From Zoroaster sp. YZ-2022 (Eukaryota > Echinodermata > Asteroidea > Forcipulatida > Zoroasteridae), in assembly GCA_029582265.1 (NCBI GenBank), contig CM055816.1, positions 33,000,545 through 33,064,544 of the forward strand: 64,000 nucleotides of DNA, read 5' to 3'. Positions 48,401 to 57,793 of the stretch are shown piece after piece. Made by a program: the position numbers and the translations under genes. Each line of letters begins with the position of its first letter. Positions within the stretch are counted from its first letter, which is position 1. The notes below the pieces were generated by a model. That model searched no databases, had not been told where the DNA came from, and worked only from the letters and a program-made list of their open reading frames with translations.

Positions 48401-51400
48401 ATAAATCTCACCTATTTTGTGACGAAAAAATAAAATATGGATGAGGAACTAGGAGGGTCTATCAATTAACGTTGATGCATCTGAAAATTGATAAAATAAT
48501 TTTTGTTGACGGAATGCAGTAAAGTTAAAAGTTTTTTTTTTTTTTTTAAATGTAAATATAAGATGGAGGTAAATAAAATCAATTTTATTTTTTAAACAAT
48601 TTTTTCATAAATATGAGCTTACCGTAAGATGCATAAACAAAGTCAGTAGAAATATGATGACAAACAGGAACAAAGGATAACAGAATAATGTAGAAATATG
48701 ATGCAGTAATGTAACAACATTTATGAAGTAGAAAAATACGTCTACTACGTTTGAAGGTAAATAGTGTAATAATAATACAAGGCTATTTAAAATACAAATA
48801 AAAAAATCGTACATTGCGTTTGTTATTAATAAAGAACACATAAACATTTTAATAGGTTGGTAGAGCGTTAAATGTGTGCGTAAACACTTGGCGTGAAAAA
48901 TATTTACATAATATAAAAGGATGAGACATGATAGGAAGATGAGTAACAGTAGGTAAATAATACATAAAAAAGAGATAAAAAATACTTTTATACTTTTTTT
49001 CTATCTAATTATTTTAAATAATTAAATTATTAATTTTTTAGTGTAAATGATAAGGGGGAATAGGCAGTTTGAAATAGAAAGAAAGAATAAGAAGAAAATT
49101 AAGAATTGGATAGTAACAAGTGAATGAAAGCGAATAGTTTCCAAAATCTCGGTGACAAGAAAGAACGCTGTCAAAATAGTACATTGTTTTTATTATAAAT
49201 AAACATGTTTATTTAGCCCTAAACATATCTCACGATATGCAAGAACGTTAATTCTATCACCGTGGACAAATGGATTAAAACTATTCCAAGAAGTGCGTAG
49301 AATGAGAGTGACGACTAATTATAAAGATTCAGACTTTGTCAAACTCGGCACGAAAGGAAGAAAATTTATTTAAAAAAAATAGAGGGTTGTGGATATGAAT
49401 ATTAGATGCTAGATGTGATGTGTGATTTATTATAAGAAATATAAATAATTAAATGTTATAAACGAAAATAGTAAGGGTTAAGAGGAGGTGAAAGCCGGCA
49501 ATAAGAGTTCTTAAACAGCCTTTTTTATTTTATTTTTTTATTATTATTATTTTTTTATTTTTTTATTTTTATAAAAATAGCATGACTCGTCAGGTGCAGT
49601 ATGCTATAAGGCTATTGGCAGGTTTCGTCTCATGAGACTGCACGACCTGCCTGTTAAGTACTCTTTTTAAGTATTAGTAGGGGAAATGAATAAAATTATA
49701 TATAAAAGAAAAAACAAACAAATAATAATAAAAAAATAAATCTCACCTATTTTGTGACGAAAAAATAAAATATGGATGAGGAACTAGGAGGGTCTATCAA
49801 TTAACGTTGATGCATCTGAAAATTGATAAAATAATTGTTGTTGACGGAATGCAGTCAAGTTAAAAGTTTTTTTTTTTTTTTTAAATGTTTATATAAGATG
49901 GAGGTAAATAAAATCAATTTTATTTTTTAAACAATTTTTTCATAAATATGAGCTTACCGTAAGATGCATAAACAAAGTCAGTAGAAATATGATGACAAAC
50001 AGGAACAAAGGATAACAGAATAATGTAGAAATATGATGCAGTAATGTAACAACATTTATGAAGTAGAAAAATACGTCTACTACGTTTGAAGGTAAATAGT
50101 GTAATAATAATACAAGGCTATTTAAAATACAAATAACAAAATCGTACATTGCGTTTGTTATTAATAAAGAACACATAAACATTTTAATAGGTTGGTAGAG
50201 CGTTAAATGTGTGCGTAAACACGCGCGTGAAAAATATTTACATAATATAAAAGGATGAGACATGATAGGAAGATGAGTAACAGTAGGTAAATAATACATA
50301 AAAAAGAGATAAAAAATACTTTTATACTTTTTTTCTATCTAATTATTTTAAATAATTAAATTATTTATTTTTTAGTGTAAATGATAAGGGGGAATAGGCA
50401 GTTTGAAATAGAAAGAGTCTCCTTTTTGTACAGTACGGTATCTTTAATGAATGTCCTGTGACCTTATTAACCAGCCCATCTAACCCTAGTGCCAAACAAC
50501 TGCTAACTATACCTCTAACAGCCCTGGGGGTTAGACCAGGCATGATAGTCTGGTTCACAGATTCACTGTATGCAAGTACAATAATATTGATCTAATCATC
50601 AATGCATACAAGGTACCAGACTATTTTTCCTTCCAGCCTCGGGTCACATGTATGGAAGAAAGACAAGATGGCTGTACCATGATATAGATCTAATTGAGAC
50701 CCCATGTCTGGTCTAACCCCGGGGCTGTTAGAGGTATAGTTGGCAGTTGTTTGGCACTAGGGTTAGATGGGCTGGTTAAGGTCACAGGACATTCAATAAA
50801 ATACTGTGTACACAAAGGAGACTCTTCAATGTTTTCATTTTAATCATCACTGTAAGCTAGATTAGGCCACTGTTAAATGAGCATTTCAACTATAGATGTG
50901 TGAAAGGCTCACAATCATATATTTTATGGAAAGCAATAGATGTTTGTTTGCAGATTATATTGGAGATATGATGCAAACTTTGAGTGGGCTTATTGTTGGC
51001 TTGTGACTGTTGTAAACATAAATACTCTGTGCTGACTCAGCATTGAAAACTACAGAAAACAACTGTTTTTAAAATGAAAGTTGCTACAGATAAATACCAC
51101 CGCAGAAAACGGAGGTGTTATAACTTCACCAGTGGTGTTCATAGTGGGTAACTCACCCACCATGAACACCATAAAAGAACAAAATAATTTCGTAGCTGGT
51201 GCAATTTTAATTTTTATGTTTTTTCTGGGGGAGGAGTATCAAATATCAATTGAAAAACTTTCTCTTATCTAGTTTTAATTAGGACTATATCGGGTGACTT
51301 TTAAGTAGAAAATAAAATATATTTACCATTTCCATTCCTGACACGACTGCCTGAGTATCCTTGATATCTTCATAGTCAGTAAGAGCAGGGTCCATGGAAG

Positions 51401-54400
51401 TCTGTGAAAGCAAAACATGATACTCTGGTTAAAGATGTGTCGCCCGTGTTTTGAGGTGTTACTTTACCGTTCATTTGTTTAAATGGAAACATTATGACCT
51501 TTATCACGCAGCAGACATCTTTGTCAGATGCCCTGTATGCAAGTACGATAATATATATCTAATCCTCAATGCATACAAGGTACCAGACTATTTTTCCTTC
51601 TAGCCTCAGTTTGGTCACAAGTATTTGCATCATGGAAGAAAGACAAGATGGCTGCATCGTGATCAGATCATAGAGACCCCATGCCTGGTCTAACCCCGGG
51701 GTTGTTAGAGGTGTAGTTGGCAGTTGCTTTGCACTAGGGTTAGATGGGCTGGTTAAGGTCACAGGACATTCATTAAAAATACTGTGTACACAAAGGAGAC
51801 TCTTCAATGTTTTCATTTTAATCATCACTGTAAGCTAGCTAGGCCTGAAATAAGCACTGTTTAATAAGTATTTCTAACTAAATCGTGAAAGGGTCACAAT
51901 CATATATTTTATGGGAAGCAATAGGCGTTTGTCTGTATCTCAGGTATGTGCATCATAAACGATACAAGCTGATCTGATCTCCTTTCCTAATGTTGCAAAC
52001 TTTGAATGGGCTTATTTTTGGTTTGTGAACATTGTATACATAAAGAATACTTACTTTTTGGTGAAATGGCACTGAAAACTATATAAGAGCTGAGCTGGTT
52101 CTAGGAAAGATATAACTGGCTCCATTATAATGCATTTTAGAGTTTCTTCACTTACATGGAATTGGTCTTCGATGCCAGAGGTCCCCGTCTTGCAGTCTTG
52201 TTTTTTCGTGAAGCTTGATTCCAAGAGGGCATCAAAGATGAACTTATACTGGTCCTAATGTCGGAAAGTGGAAAATCTACCCAATTAATATGTTTATAGA
52301 ATTATTGTGAACTCTAATAACATTTTAGTTTATCTAGTATTTTCAGGTTGAAGTCAAAATGTTCTCGTGGCAAGAGACTGCTGAAATTGCTGACACAAAT
52401 ATTGTTTGAAACCAACAAGGTTAAGTAGTTGTTTGTTTGCACAAACATTGTAATTTACCATGAAGCTGGAAGGTTACAACCTCAAACCATTCTTAAGTAG
52501 AACCTGTGTTTTAGAGAACCTTTCCCATAGCCATTAAAGTTATTTTTAAGGACTCTTACATACATTTGTACCTCTTGAAGAAAGTTAATTAGCTCTGGAG
52601 GTTCTTTCAGGCCTGGGAGTGCTTTTGAAAGTCAGCAGATTTGGGGTTTATGCAACTGGAATTATAGTTGATCTAAGCAAATTGCTGATTTGAGTTAACC
52701 AATCAGGATCCTTATGTTTGGTGACCACTGGTGATCAGCCAATCAGTATGTGGCTCGCTGTCACTCACTGACCGTTTTAGAGGGGTTTTTAAGGGGCTGC
52801 AGAGGGTCAAGAATCATTCTGCATCCAGAAACCAATGTACTCTATGGTTCACACGTGCATGTGACTCGTTCGATATTAGTCAAGTCATCAGTAGCCATAT
52901 CTCGTAAGTTAAGATTTTTATCGTTTTAAGTTGTAATTTTGAACTTCGTTGTTAGAATTGCTATTATTTTAGTTGTCTCTTATTGATATAATTTGGTTTT
53001 GTTATAAAGTTTGTAAACAACTGTTTAGTATTCTCTGTAGTGTGAACATTGTATTCAGAGTTGGAACTGGCATTTATTCAAGAGATATACTCTATTTTTA
53101 CAAGTGCATCCATTTTAGTAAACCAGTTTATTCATCTTTACAGTTCAATTGTTTTTGTAAATGATTTGATGCTTCACTTTAATAAAACAGATTTACATTT
53201 ACTTATTAAAGGTTTATCATTTTTGTCTTGTATATATGTAGCTTGACCAGAGACGATCATCTGGGTTAGGATGACCTAGTAGTTATACTGCTGAGAGTAT
53301 TCAGGTTAGCTCTTAACTTATTGTGTACTAGATTCGCGAAAATCTACTGAAAACTGCATATTGTATTTGTATTCTTTCACTGATGAAAAGTTGTCAGCTT
53401 TTGCAACCATATTTAGTGTAATGTGTTGTATTTTGGGTCACAATTATGAATTGTTCGATGCTTTAAGTCAAACGATTATTTTACTAGTGTTTATAACAGT
53501 TTGTTTCCATATAGTATGTTATTCACTGTGTTGTTTGGCCTTGTAACACTGTCCATGTTTTGGTTCTGGTACTTTTAATGATCTGATACTCAAGGACAAA
53601 CTCAAGCTATGCTCAAATTGTGTTATGTAATCTGTCACAATCCGTAAGTGAGACACATCAGTTATAGTGTTTTTGGCATTGATTCGCATTCATTCTAAAC
53701 CCTCCTACAATCAGTGCAATTTTTGAAATAACCCATTCAGGCCACTCCAAGCCATTAGCTGTTGCCAGTGGCCTCCTATGGTTACCCTTCTGTGCACTGT
53801 CACACCACTGAGATTGCAGGGTAAGGTAGTCTCCCATTGATACATTGCAGGCCATACTATAGTTCAAACATTTTCAGTGGCCTTGGGTGGCACAGTTGAT
53901 TTTGTAAGATTACTTGGAAAGGACAGCAGGCTTGTACATGTATGTACTGAAGGTTGCTAATTAAAGAACATAATTTAGTGGTTGGGAGTGGCTTCAATGC
54001 GTAGGAGGGCTATTGAAGGTTAAGTAAAATACAAATAGTGACCTTTTGAACATTATTTGTGTAAGTATTGTATCTAAATACACAGGGGTCCGTTAAATCG
54101 GTCTGTCAATTCGGTCCATCAAATCCGTCAATTCTATCCGTCATATTTCGTTAATAAACAACTGCAAGTGGATTATTTAGAACTTATGTGTGCTATGTCC
54201 ATTCATTTAGATGTCATATAGATCCCTGTGTCACTCGACACTAAAACCCGCTAACACTAACAATGACGTTTGGGAATTCACACATTTGAAAGACGCATAC
54301 TCTGTGCAGGGGCGTAGCGAAGGCATTTTCTTTGGGAGGGTGTGGAAGCCAATCAGATTTTTTTTGGGGGGGTGCAAATATTGTTGGTAAATTTACCGAC

Positions 54401-55963
54401 AACATACCAGCGTCTGCACCATTCCAAATCGCTGTTCCCTCATAGCACGGACAAAGTTGAGGACGTCCACTTGCCCCTCGGCTTGGGCCTGTTCCAACAT
54501 GGAGTCTACTGCAATGAACGTCCCTGTACGGCCGACACCATCACTGGGTTTCAGATCAAAGAGAACAATATTTCAATGCGGGATATATCCACTCTGTGCA
54601 TAATGTGGTTGAGGGCTGCGAGCTTTTAAATCACCCTTGATTATAGGCCAAACAAGGCCAAATGATGGGTTATAGAATAGATGTATCACCAATGTTTTGA
54701 TGGTAATTTCTGACAATTTGTTTTTTCATCAGAACATTGCTATTTTACTTGAGAGGAAAATAAATCATTTAAAATGATACATTTCATTTTGATTTTACAG
54801 TAAATGTTTCCTTATGAGGAAGAAATTTCAATTTAGAGTGCAGTAGGAGGAAAAACCCAGATAATTATTCTTGGGAAACACCCACGTGATTAAGTAGGGA
54901 CGATAAACTCAATCCACATGTCGGCTCATGCAGGTCCAAGTGGAATTGAAACCCGTGTCCACTAGGCACGTAGTGACATCATTCATCAACCAGTTACCAA
55001 TTCTGCTCAGCAGAAACAAATTGCTCACCAGAGAGATTGTCTAAGCAGGAGCCAATTTCATCAAGCTGACAATTTCACTAAGGAAATATTTTGGGTGCCA
55101 TATTGTAGAGTGCCATGGCCGAGCGGTTACGTGCATCGAACTGATGGCCGAGTCATCAGAATGTGGGTTCGAATCCTGGCCGCGACCGTGGTGCCTGTGT
55201 CCCTGAGCAAGACACTTAACTATAATTGCTTCTCTTCACCCAGGAGTATAAATGAGGACCTTTGAGGGCAGAGATGGTAATTGTGTTTGATTAAGCTCGT
55301 TGTGCTACACATTTGGCAGCATGGGCTGCATACTCCCCAGGGAGTTGAGATGGTTCTAGGAATGATATAACTGGCCTGATGACAGGGGTAATAATGTTCA
55401 CGCGCCATGAGCGTGAAAACTTGGCAAATACCGGCGCAATAAGTGTCCATTATTATTATTACATCTGCTAACCAAATATAAACAGACTACCTGCCAAAGT
55501 ATACATAATTTGCATGAAAGTTTGGCTGGTAACCAACAAAACCTGTTTAGCAATTGTTTTGCTAAGCATTTTTATCTGGTAAGCAGCTCTATGAAATCTG
55601 CTCTATATTTTGATGAATACCAGCTAAAGTTGTGCCCAAATTTTCACGAGAAGTCTGCTTTAAGATTCTTTAATAGCAAAAAATATTCACTTAATAGCAA
55701 AATTCTCTGCTCAGCAGCTTCATGTGATCTCTGACATATGAGGGTGTTAATGTTAACATGGTCACCCCTTATGTGTTCCTAATCGACCCATCCAGACTAC
55801 CCTACCTGCAGTGTACGAGGATGGGTCCCTGTTGTGAAGTCTCGGACATCTGAACTCGTCTGACAAACTGAAGTAACGATGAGGACTCTGGTAGCTTTAT
55901 TTTGGGCCAAGTGGTGTAATGATACTGCAGGATCTCATGGTTCTCGCCATCTGGCTCACTGCT
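36343..55963 (-). CDS. PTP-tyrosine kinase fusion gene, 3' 13 exons
   Basis: Thirteen minus-strand exons total 1443 nt: 55806-55963, 54408-54543, 52156-52254, 51327-51401, 47420-47618, 46916-47026, 46301-46463, 45111-45224, 44539-44609, 44033-44073, 43030-43127, 37112-37217 and 36343-36414. They encode the C-terminal half of a PTP domain, a ~55-residue linker, a full TK domain and a 25-residue tail. All junctions are GT/AG and phases match (0, 2, 0, 0, 0, 1, 1, 0, 0, 2, 1, 2, 0). There is no stop, start or poly-A signal between the two enzymes. Two single-base shifts lie in the kinase exons (near 46420 and 43080). The kinase is closest in motif style to Tie/FGFR receptors. The receptor part and first half of the PTP should lie above 56000. 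It may be a functional fusion receptor or a decaying one. Confidence 0.8.
36645..36770. mobile_element. Truncated foldback element of the CACCATGTG family
   Basis: GCGGTGACACCATGTGAAAT, GTTACAACTTGACGTTTCGA and CAGTATGCTCTGATCGTC match one arm and the centre of the element at 11447-11690. The other arm is missing. It lies in the intron between exons L and M. Confidence 0.75.
37112..37217 (-). CDS. Exon L: end of kinase domain
   Basis: The exon encodes 35 codons: [20 protein letters not shown] then [17 protein letters not shown]-x(6)-R-x-SF is the last conserved kinase motif. Acceptor TCTAG, donor GTGAGT. The preceding intron is 5.8 kb long because of the transposon nest. Confidence 0.94.
37814..38038. 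mobile_element. Foldback element with hammerhead-like core
   Basis: Inverted arms of about 100 bp start CTTGAGTTCTTTCGGGTGAC and contain CACCATGT and AGAGCCGGTTGG. The centre reads CCTGATGATGGCTAG...CTAGTC-AAAATG. The pattern is shared with the Penelope terminal repeats and the element at 11447, but the GAAA of the core is AAAA here. Confidence 0.8.
39561..39899 (-). pseudogene. BED-like zinc finger fragment
   Basis: [20 protein letters not shown] and [19 protein letters not shown] resemble the amino-terminal BED zinc finger of hAT-like transposases. The distal His pair is degraded and no catalytic domain follows. Confidence 0.5.
39985..41935 (+). mobile_element. CR1/L2-type LINE fragment, 3' part
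   Basis: Reverse transcriptase motifs include [47 protein letters not shown] and [14 protein letters not shown] (catalytic YADD). At least four frame changes separate them. The 3' end (CGCCTTGAGCGCCCAGCAGG then an (ATT)n tail at 41905-41925) fits this LINE group. It is 5' truncated. Confidence 0.9.
42525..42735. repeat. Palindromic MITE-like repeat
   Basis: TTTAGCAAGTAAACACTTTT, CAGTTTGTAAACATGTTTA and their inverses flank a central TTCAATGGCTAAACA. It lies within the right part of the mariner-like element. Confidence 0.7.
43030..43127 (-). CDS. Exon K: kinase helix G, one extra base
   Basis: The exon encodes [16 protein letters not shown], then in a shifted frame [16 protein letters not shown]. 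The exon is 98 nt where phase demands 97; an extra A in GGAAACTG near 43080 is the simplest cause. Without it a stop codon would be read soon after. The intron next to it begins only 30 bp from a mariner-type insertion. Confidence 0.9.
44033..44073 (-). CDS. Exon J: kinase helix F
   Basis: A 41-nt exon encodes [13 protein letters not shown], the conserved DVW-S-[FY]-G segment once joined to exon I. Donor GTAAGA. Confidence 0.92.
44539..44609 (-). CDS. Exon I: kinase P+1 loop
   Basis: [20 protein letters not shown] is followed by QSD. IES in place of APE matches the Tie and VEGFR-like group. The donor is GTAAGT, phase 2. Confidence 0.93.
45111..45224 (-). CDS. Exon H: kinase catalytic loop and DFG
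   Basis: The exon encodes 38 codons in phase 0-0. It begins [20 protein letters not shown] and continues [18 protein letters not shown]. The catalytic Asp, the Asn and the DFG metal-binding Asp are all present, plus one activation-loop Tyr. The HRDLAARN form is specific to tyrosine kinases. Confidence 0.96.
45372..45735 (-). mobile_element. tRNA-derived SINE, full length
   Basis: On the minus strand an A-box-like TAGCCTAATGGTATAGAAG and a B box GGGTTCGAATCCCAACC precede a body ending in (ATT)n. It matches the copies at 7363 and 55110. It is a SINE, not a functional tRNA gene. Confidence 0.88.
46301..46463 (-). CDS. Exon G: kinase hinge and helix E, one base short
   Basis: The first part reads [14 protein letters not shown] and the second part, in another frame, [20 protein letters not shown] then [19 protein letters not shown]. 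The exon is 163 nt where phase demands 164, so one base is missing near 46419-46425. The motif order is otherwise normal for a Tie-like kinase. Whether this is an assembly error or a true frameshift cannot be told from the window. Confidence 0.88.
46916..47026 (-). CDS. Exon F: kinase helix C and strand 4
   Basis: The exon encodes 37 codons in phase 1-1. [20 protein letters not shown] carries the helix-C glutamate, followed by [11 protein letters not shown], a signature of Tie/FGFR/VEGFR-type kinases. Confidence 0.93.
47420..47618 (-). CDS. Exon E: linker and kinase ATP-binding lobe
   Basis: The exon encodes 66 codons plus one base. After [20 protein letters not shown] comes [18 protein letters not shown], then the glycine loop GTGNFGEV and SAIKILK with the ATP-anchoring lysine. 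The TIIYEDV segment fits an ITIM-like site (IxYxxV). The donor GTATTC is weak. Confidence 0.92.
47862..50415. repeat. Tandem duplication, 1332-bp period
   Basis: CTCACGATATGCAAGAACG starts at 47897 and again at 49229, and the two units are nearly identical to 50415, where the second lacks about 110 bp. They include ATTGGCAGGTTTCGTCTCAT and CTGCACGACCTGCCTGTTAA. Both copies carry the same hydrophobic minus-strand frame ([20 protein letters not shown]), which is AT-rich and probably not a gene. The element class is unknown. Confidence 0.9.
50416..50827. mobile_element. Intact MITE with ~105-bp inverted ends
   Basis: GAGTCTCCTTTTTGTACAGT ... CTAACAGCC is the inverse of GGCTGTTAGAGGTATAGTTG ... 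GGAGACTC. The interior CCAGACTATTTTTCCTTCC also occurs at 47750 and 51585, so three copies or parts lie in neighbouring introns. Confidence 0.85.
51327..51401 (-). CDS. Exon D: linker with TDYEDI motif
   Basis: The exon encodes 25 codons in phase 0-0 (acceptor TTTCACAG, donor GTAAAT), beginning [20 protein letters not shown]. It resembles the start of exon E ([15 protein letters not shown]), and the intron bases before both acceptors are alike, indicating an exon duplication. TxYxxI fits an ITSM-like phosphotyrosine site. Confidence 0.75.
51485..51813. mobile_element. Related MITE, left end missing
   Basis: It shares the interior and the right inverted end with 50416-50827. Downstream flanks (TTCAATGTTTTCATTTTAAT ... 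CACAATCATATATTTTATGG) are also shared, showing that a larger segment was duplicated. Confidence 0.8.
52156..52254 (-). CDS. Exon C: end of PTP domain
   Basis: The exon encodes 33 codons in phase 0-0. It begins [13 protein letters not shown], the last conserved PTP motif (QY-x-F-x-x-x-AL), then a polar linker [19 protein letters not shown]. It ends with a strong GTAAGT donor, not a stop, so the protein continues. Confidence 0.88.
52255..54407 (-). other. Intron between exons B and C
   Basis: No repeat or exon was recognised in most of this 2.1-kb intron. A CAGGGGCGTAGCGAAGG segment at 54307, followed by G-rich sequence, resembles one end of a hAT MITE without its partner. Confidence 0.5.
54408..54543 (-). 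CDS. Exon B: PTP P-loop and helix, Q-loop start
   Basis: Joined to exon A it completes [17 protein letters not shown]; most active PTPs have HCSAGVGRTG. It continues [20 protein letters not shown] with donor GTATGT. Catalytic Cys and Arg and the Q-loop MVQT are intact; the Ala-to-Asp change after Ser is uncommon in active domains. Confidence 0.92.
55110..55465 (+). mobile_element. tRNA-derived SINE, full length
   Basis: A box TGGCCGAGCGGTTACGTG and B box GGTTCGAATCCTGGCC resemble a Leu/Ser-type tRNA. They are followed by CCCTGAGCAAGACACTTAAC and an (ATT)n tail. It lies in the intron between exons A and B. Confidence 0.9.
55806..55963 (-). CDS. Exon A: PTP domain, WPD-loop region to P-loop Cys
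   Basis: The acceptor CCTACAG follows a pyrimidine tract. The exon reads [20 protein letters not shown], then [18 protein letters not shown], then GPILVHC, with donor GTAGGG. This is the classical PTP stretch H-[FY]-x-x-W-P-D-x-x-x-P to the catalytic VHC. The WPD aspartate, the general acid of the reaction, is lysine here. The P-loop is split by the intron after two bases of the Ser codon. Confidence 0.9.
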
Positions 55964-56021
55964 CTGTAGGAACAAACAAAAGTACAAGAAAGATGGAAAC
56001 TCTTGTATCTGGGAAATCATT

Positions 56022-57666
56022 AAAAGGAAGGTACAGCATTGGTGATGTTAGCAAAACTGCTTCTATGAGTATGCTTACTCTCTTTGAATCAAGATATACA
56101 TTGAAGGGAAGGTACAGCATTGGTAATGTTGGCAAAACTGTTTCTATGAGTATGCTTACTCTCTTTGAATCAAGATATACATTGAAGGGAAGGTACAGCA
56201 TTGGTAATGTTGGCAAAACTGCTTCTATGAGTATGCTTACTCTCTTTGAATCAAGATATACATTGAAGGGAAGGTACAACATTGGTGATGTTAGCAAAAC
56301 TGCTTCTATGAGTATGCTTACTCTCTTTGAATCAAGATATACATTGAAGGGAAGGTACAGCATTGGTGATGTTAGCAAAACTGCTTCTATGAGTATGCTT
56401 ACTCTCTTTGAATCAAGATATACATTGAAGGGAAGGTACAGCATTGGTAATGTTGGCAAAACTGTTTCTATGAGTATGCTTACTCTCTTTGAATCAAGAT
56501 ATACATTGAAGGGAAGGTACAGCATTGGTAATGTTGGCAAAACTGCTTCTATGAGTATGCTTACTCTCTTTGAATCAAGATATACATTGAAGGGAAGGTA
56601 CAACATTGGTGATGTTAGCAAAACTGCTTCTATGAGTATGCTTACTCTCTTTGAATCAAGATATACATTGAAGGGAAGGTACAGCATTGGTAATGTTGGC
56701 AAAACTGTTTCTATGAGTATGCTTACTCTCTTTGAATCAAGATATACATTGAAGGGAAGGTACAGCATTGGTGATGTTAGCAAAACTGCTTCTATGAGTA
56801 TGCTTACTCTCTTTGAATCAAGATATACATTGAAGGGAAGGTACAGCATTGGTGATGTTGGCAAAACTGTTTCTATGAGTATGCTTACTCTCTTTGAATC
56901 AAGATATACATTGAAGGGAAGGTACAGCATTGGTAATGTTGGCAAAACTGCTTCTATGAGTATGCTTACTCTCTTTGAATCAAGATATACATTGAAGGGA
57001 AGGTACAACATTGGTGATGTTAGCAAAACTGCTTCTATGAGTATGCTTACTCTCTTTGAATCAAGATATACATTGAAGGGAAGGTACAGCATTGGTAATG
57101 TTGGCAAAACTGTTTCTATGAGTATGCTTACTCTCTTTGAATCAAGATATACATTGAACGGAAGGTACAGCATTGGTAATGTTGGCAAAACTGCTTCTAT
57201 GAGTATGCTTACTCTCTTTGAATCAAGATATACATTGAAGGGAAGGTACAGCATTGTTAATGTTGGCAAAACTGCTTCTATGAGTATGCTTACTCTCTTT
57301 GAATCAAGATATACATTGAAGGTAAGGTACAGCATTGGCAATGTTGGCAAAACTGCTTCTATGAGTATGCTTACTCTCTTTGAATCAAGATATACATTGA
57401 AGGGAAGGTACAGCATTGGCAATGTTGGCAAAACTGCTTCTATGAGTATGCTTACTCTCTTTGAATCAAGATATACATTGAAGGGAAGGTACAGCATTGG
57501 CAATGTTGGCAAAACTGCTTCTATGAGTATGCTTACTCTCTTTGAATCAAGATATACATTGAACGGAAGGTACAGCATTGGCAATGTTGGCAAAACTGCT
57601 TCTATGAGTATGCTTACTCTCTTTGAATCAAGATATACATTGAAGGGAAGGTACAGCATTGGCAAT
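56022..57666 (+). repeat. 81-bp satellite array 2, about 20 copies
   Basis: It has the same 81-bp unit as array 1 but inverted. Variants recur in threes (GGTGATGTTAGC+CTGCTTC, GGTAATGTTGGC+CTGTTTC, GGTAATGTTGGC+CTGCTTC), giving a partial 243-bp higher-order unit. The array begins 58 bp upstream of exon A, so it is intronic in the PTP-kinase gene. Long open frames on both strands (569 and about 560 codons) are a result of the 27-codon period. Confidence 0.96.
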
Positions 57667-57793
57667 CACTATGAACATCTCCTCCGTGAATGCACCGTGA
57701 AAGCTCGGTGAATTGCACTTTTTCCGTGAATTTCACGGCGCTCGTTCCCATTTCACGGTGTGAGAGCACCGTGAATGCACCGTGAAACCACCG

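Larger units (their letters stand above)
47619..51326 (-). other. Intron between exons D and E, rebuilt by repeats
   Basis: It contains a partial MITE (47680-47860), two tandem ~1.3-kb units (47862-50415) and an intact MITE (50416-50827). A further 500 bp to exon D is unassigned. Confidence 0.75.

Noticed and set aside
48605..50299. Hydrophobic minus-strand frames in both 1.3-kb units
   Set aside because: They are AT-rich and lie in duplicated intron repeats. The hydrophobicity follows from base composition.
55110..55200. A functional Leu/Ser-type tRNA gene
   Set aside because: A and B boxes are present, but the cloverleaf does not close and the unit continues into a SINE body with an (ATT)n tail; related copies occur elsewhere.
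1..57250. Possible relation between the 243-bp satellite and the 243-bp (3 x 81) higher-order unit of array 2
   Set aside because: The sequences share no landmark segments; the equal length looks like coincidence.
55879..57711. A 610-codon plus-strand open frame and its 569-codon antisense partner over array 2
   Set aside because: Both follow from an 81-bp stop-free tandem unit, both strands are equally open, and the frame overlaps exon A on the other strand. No known domain was seen.
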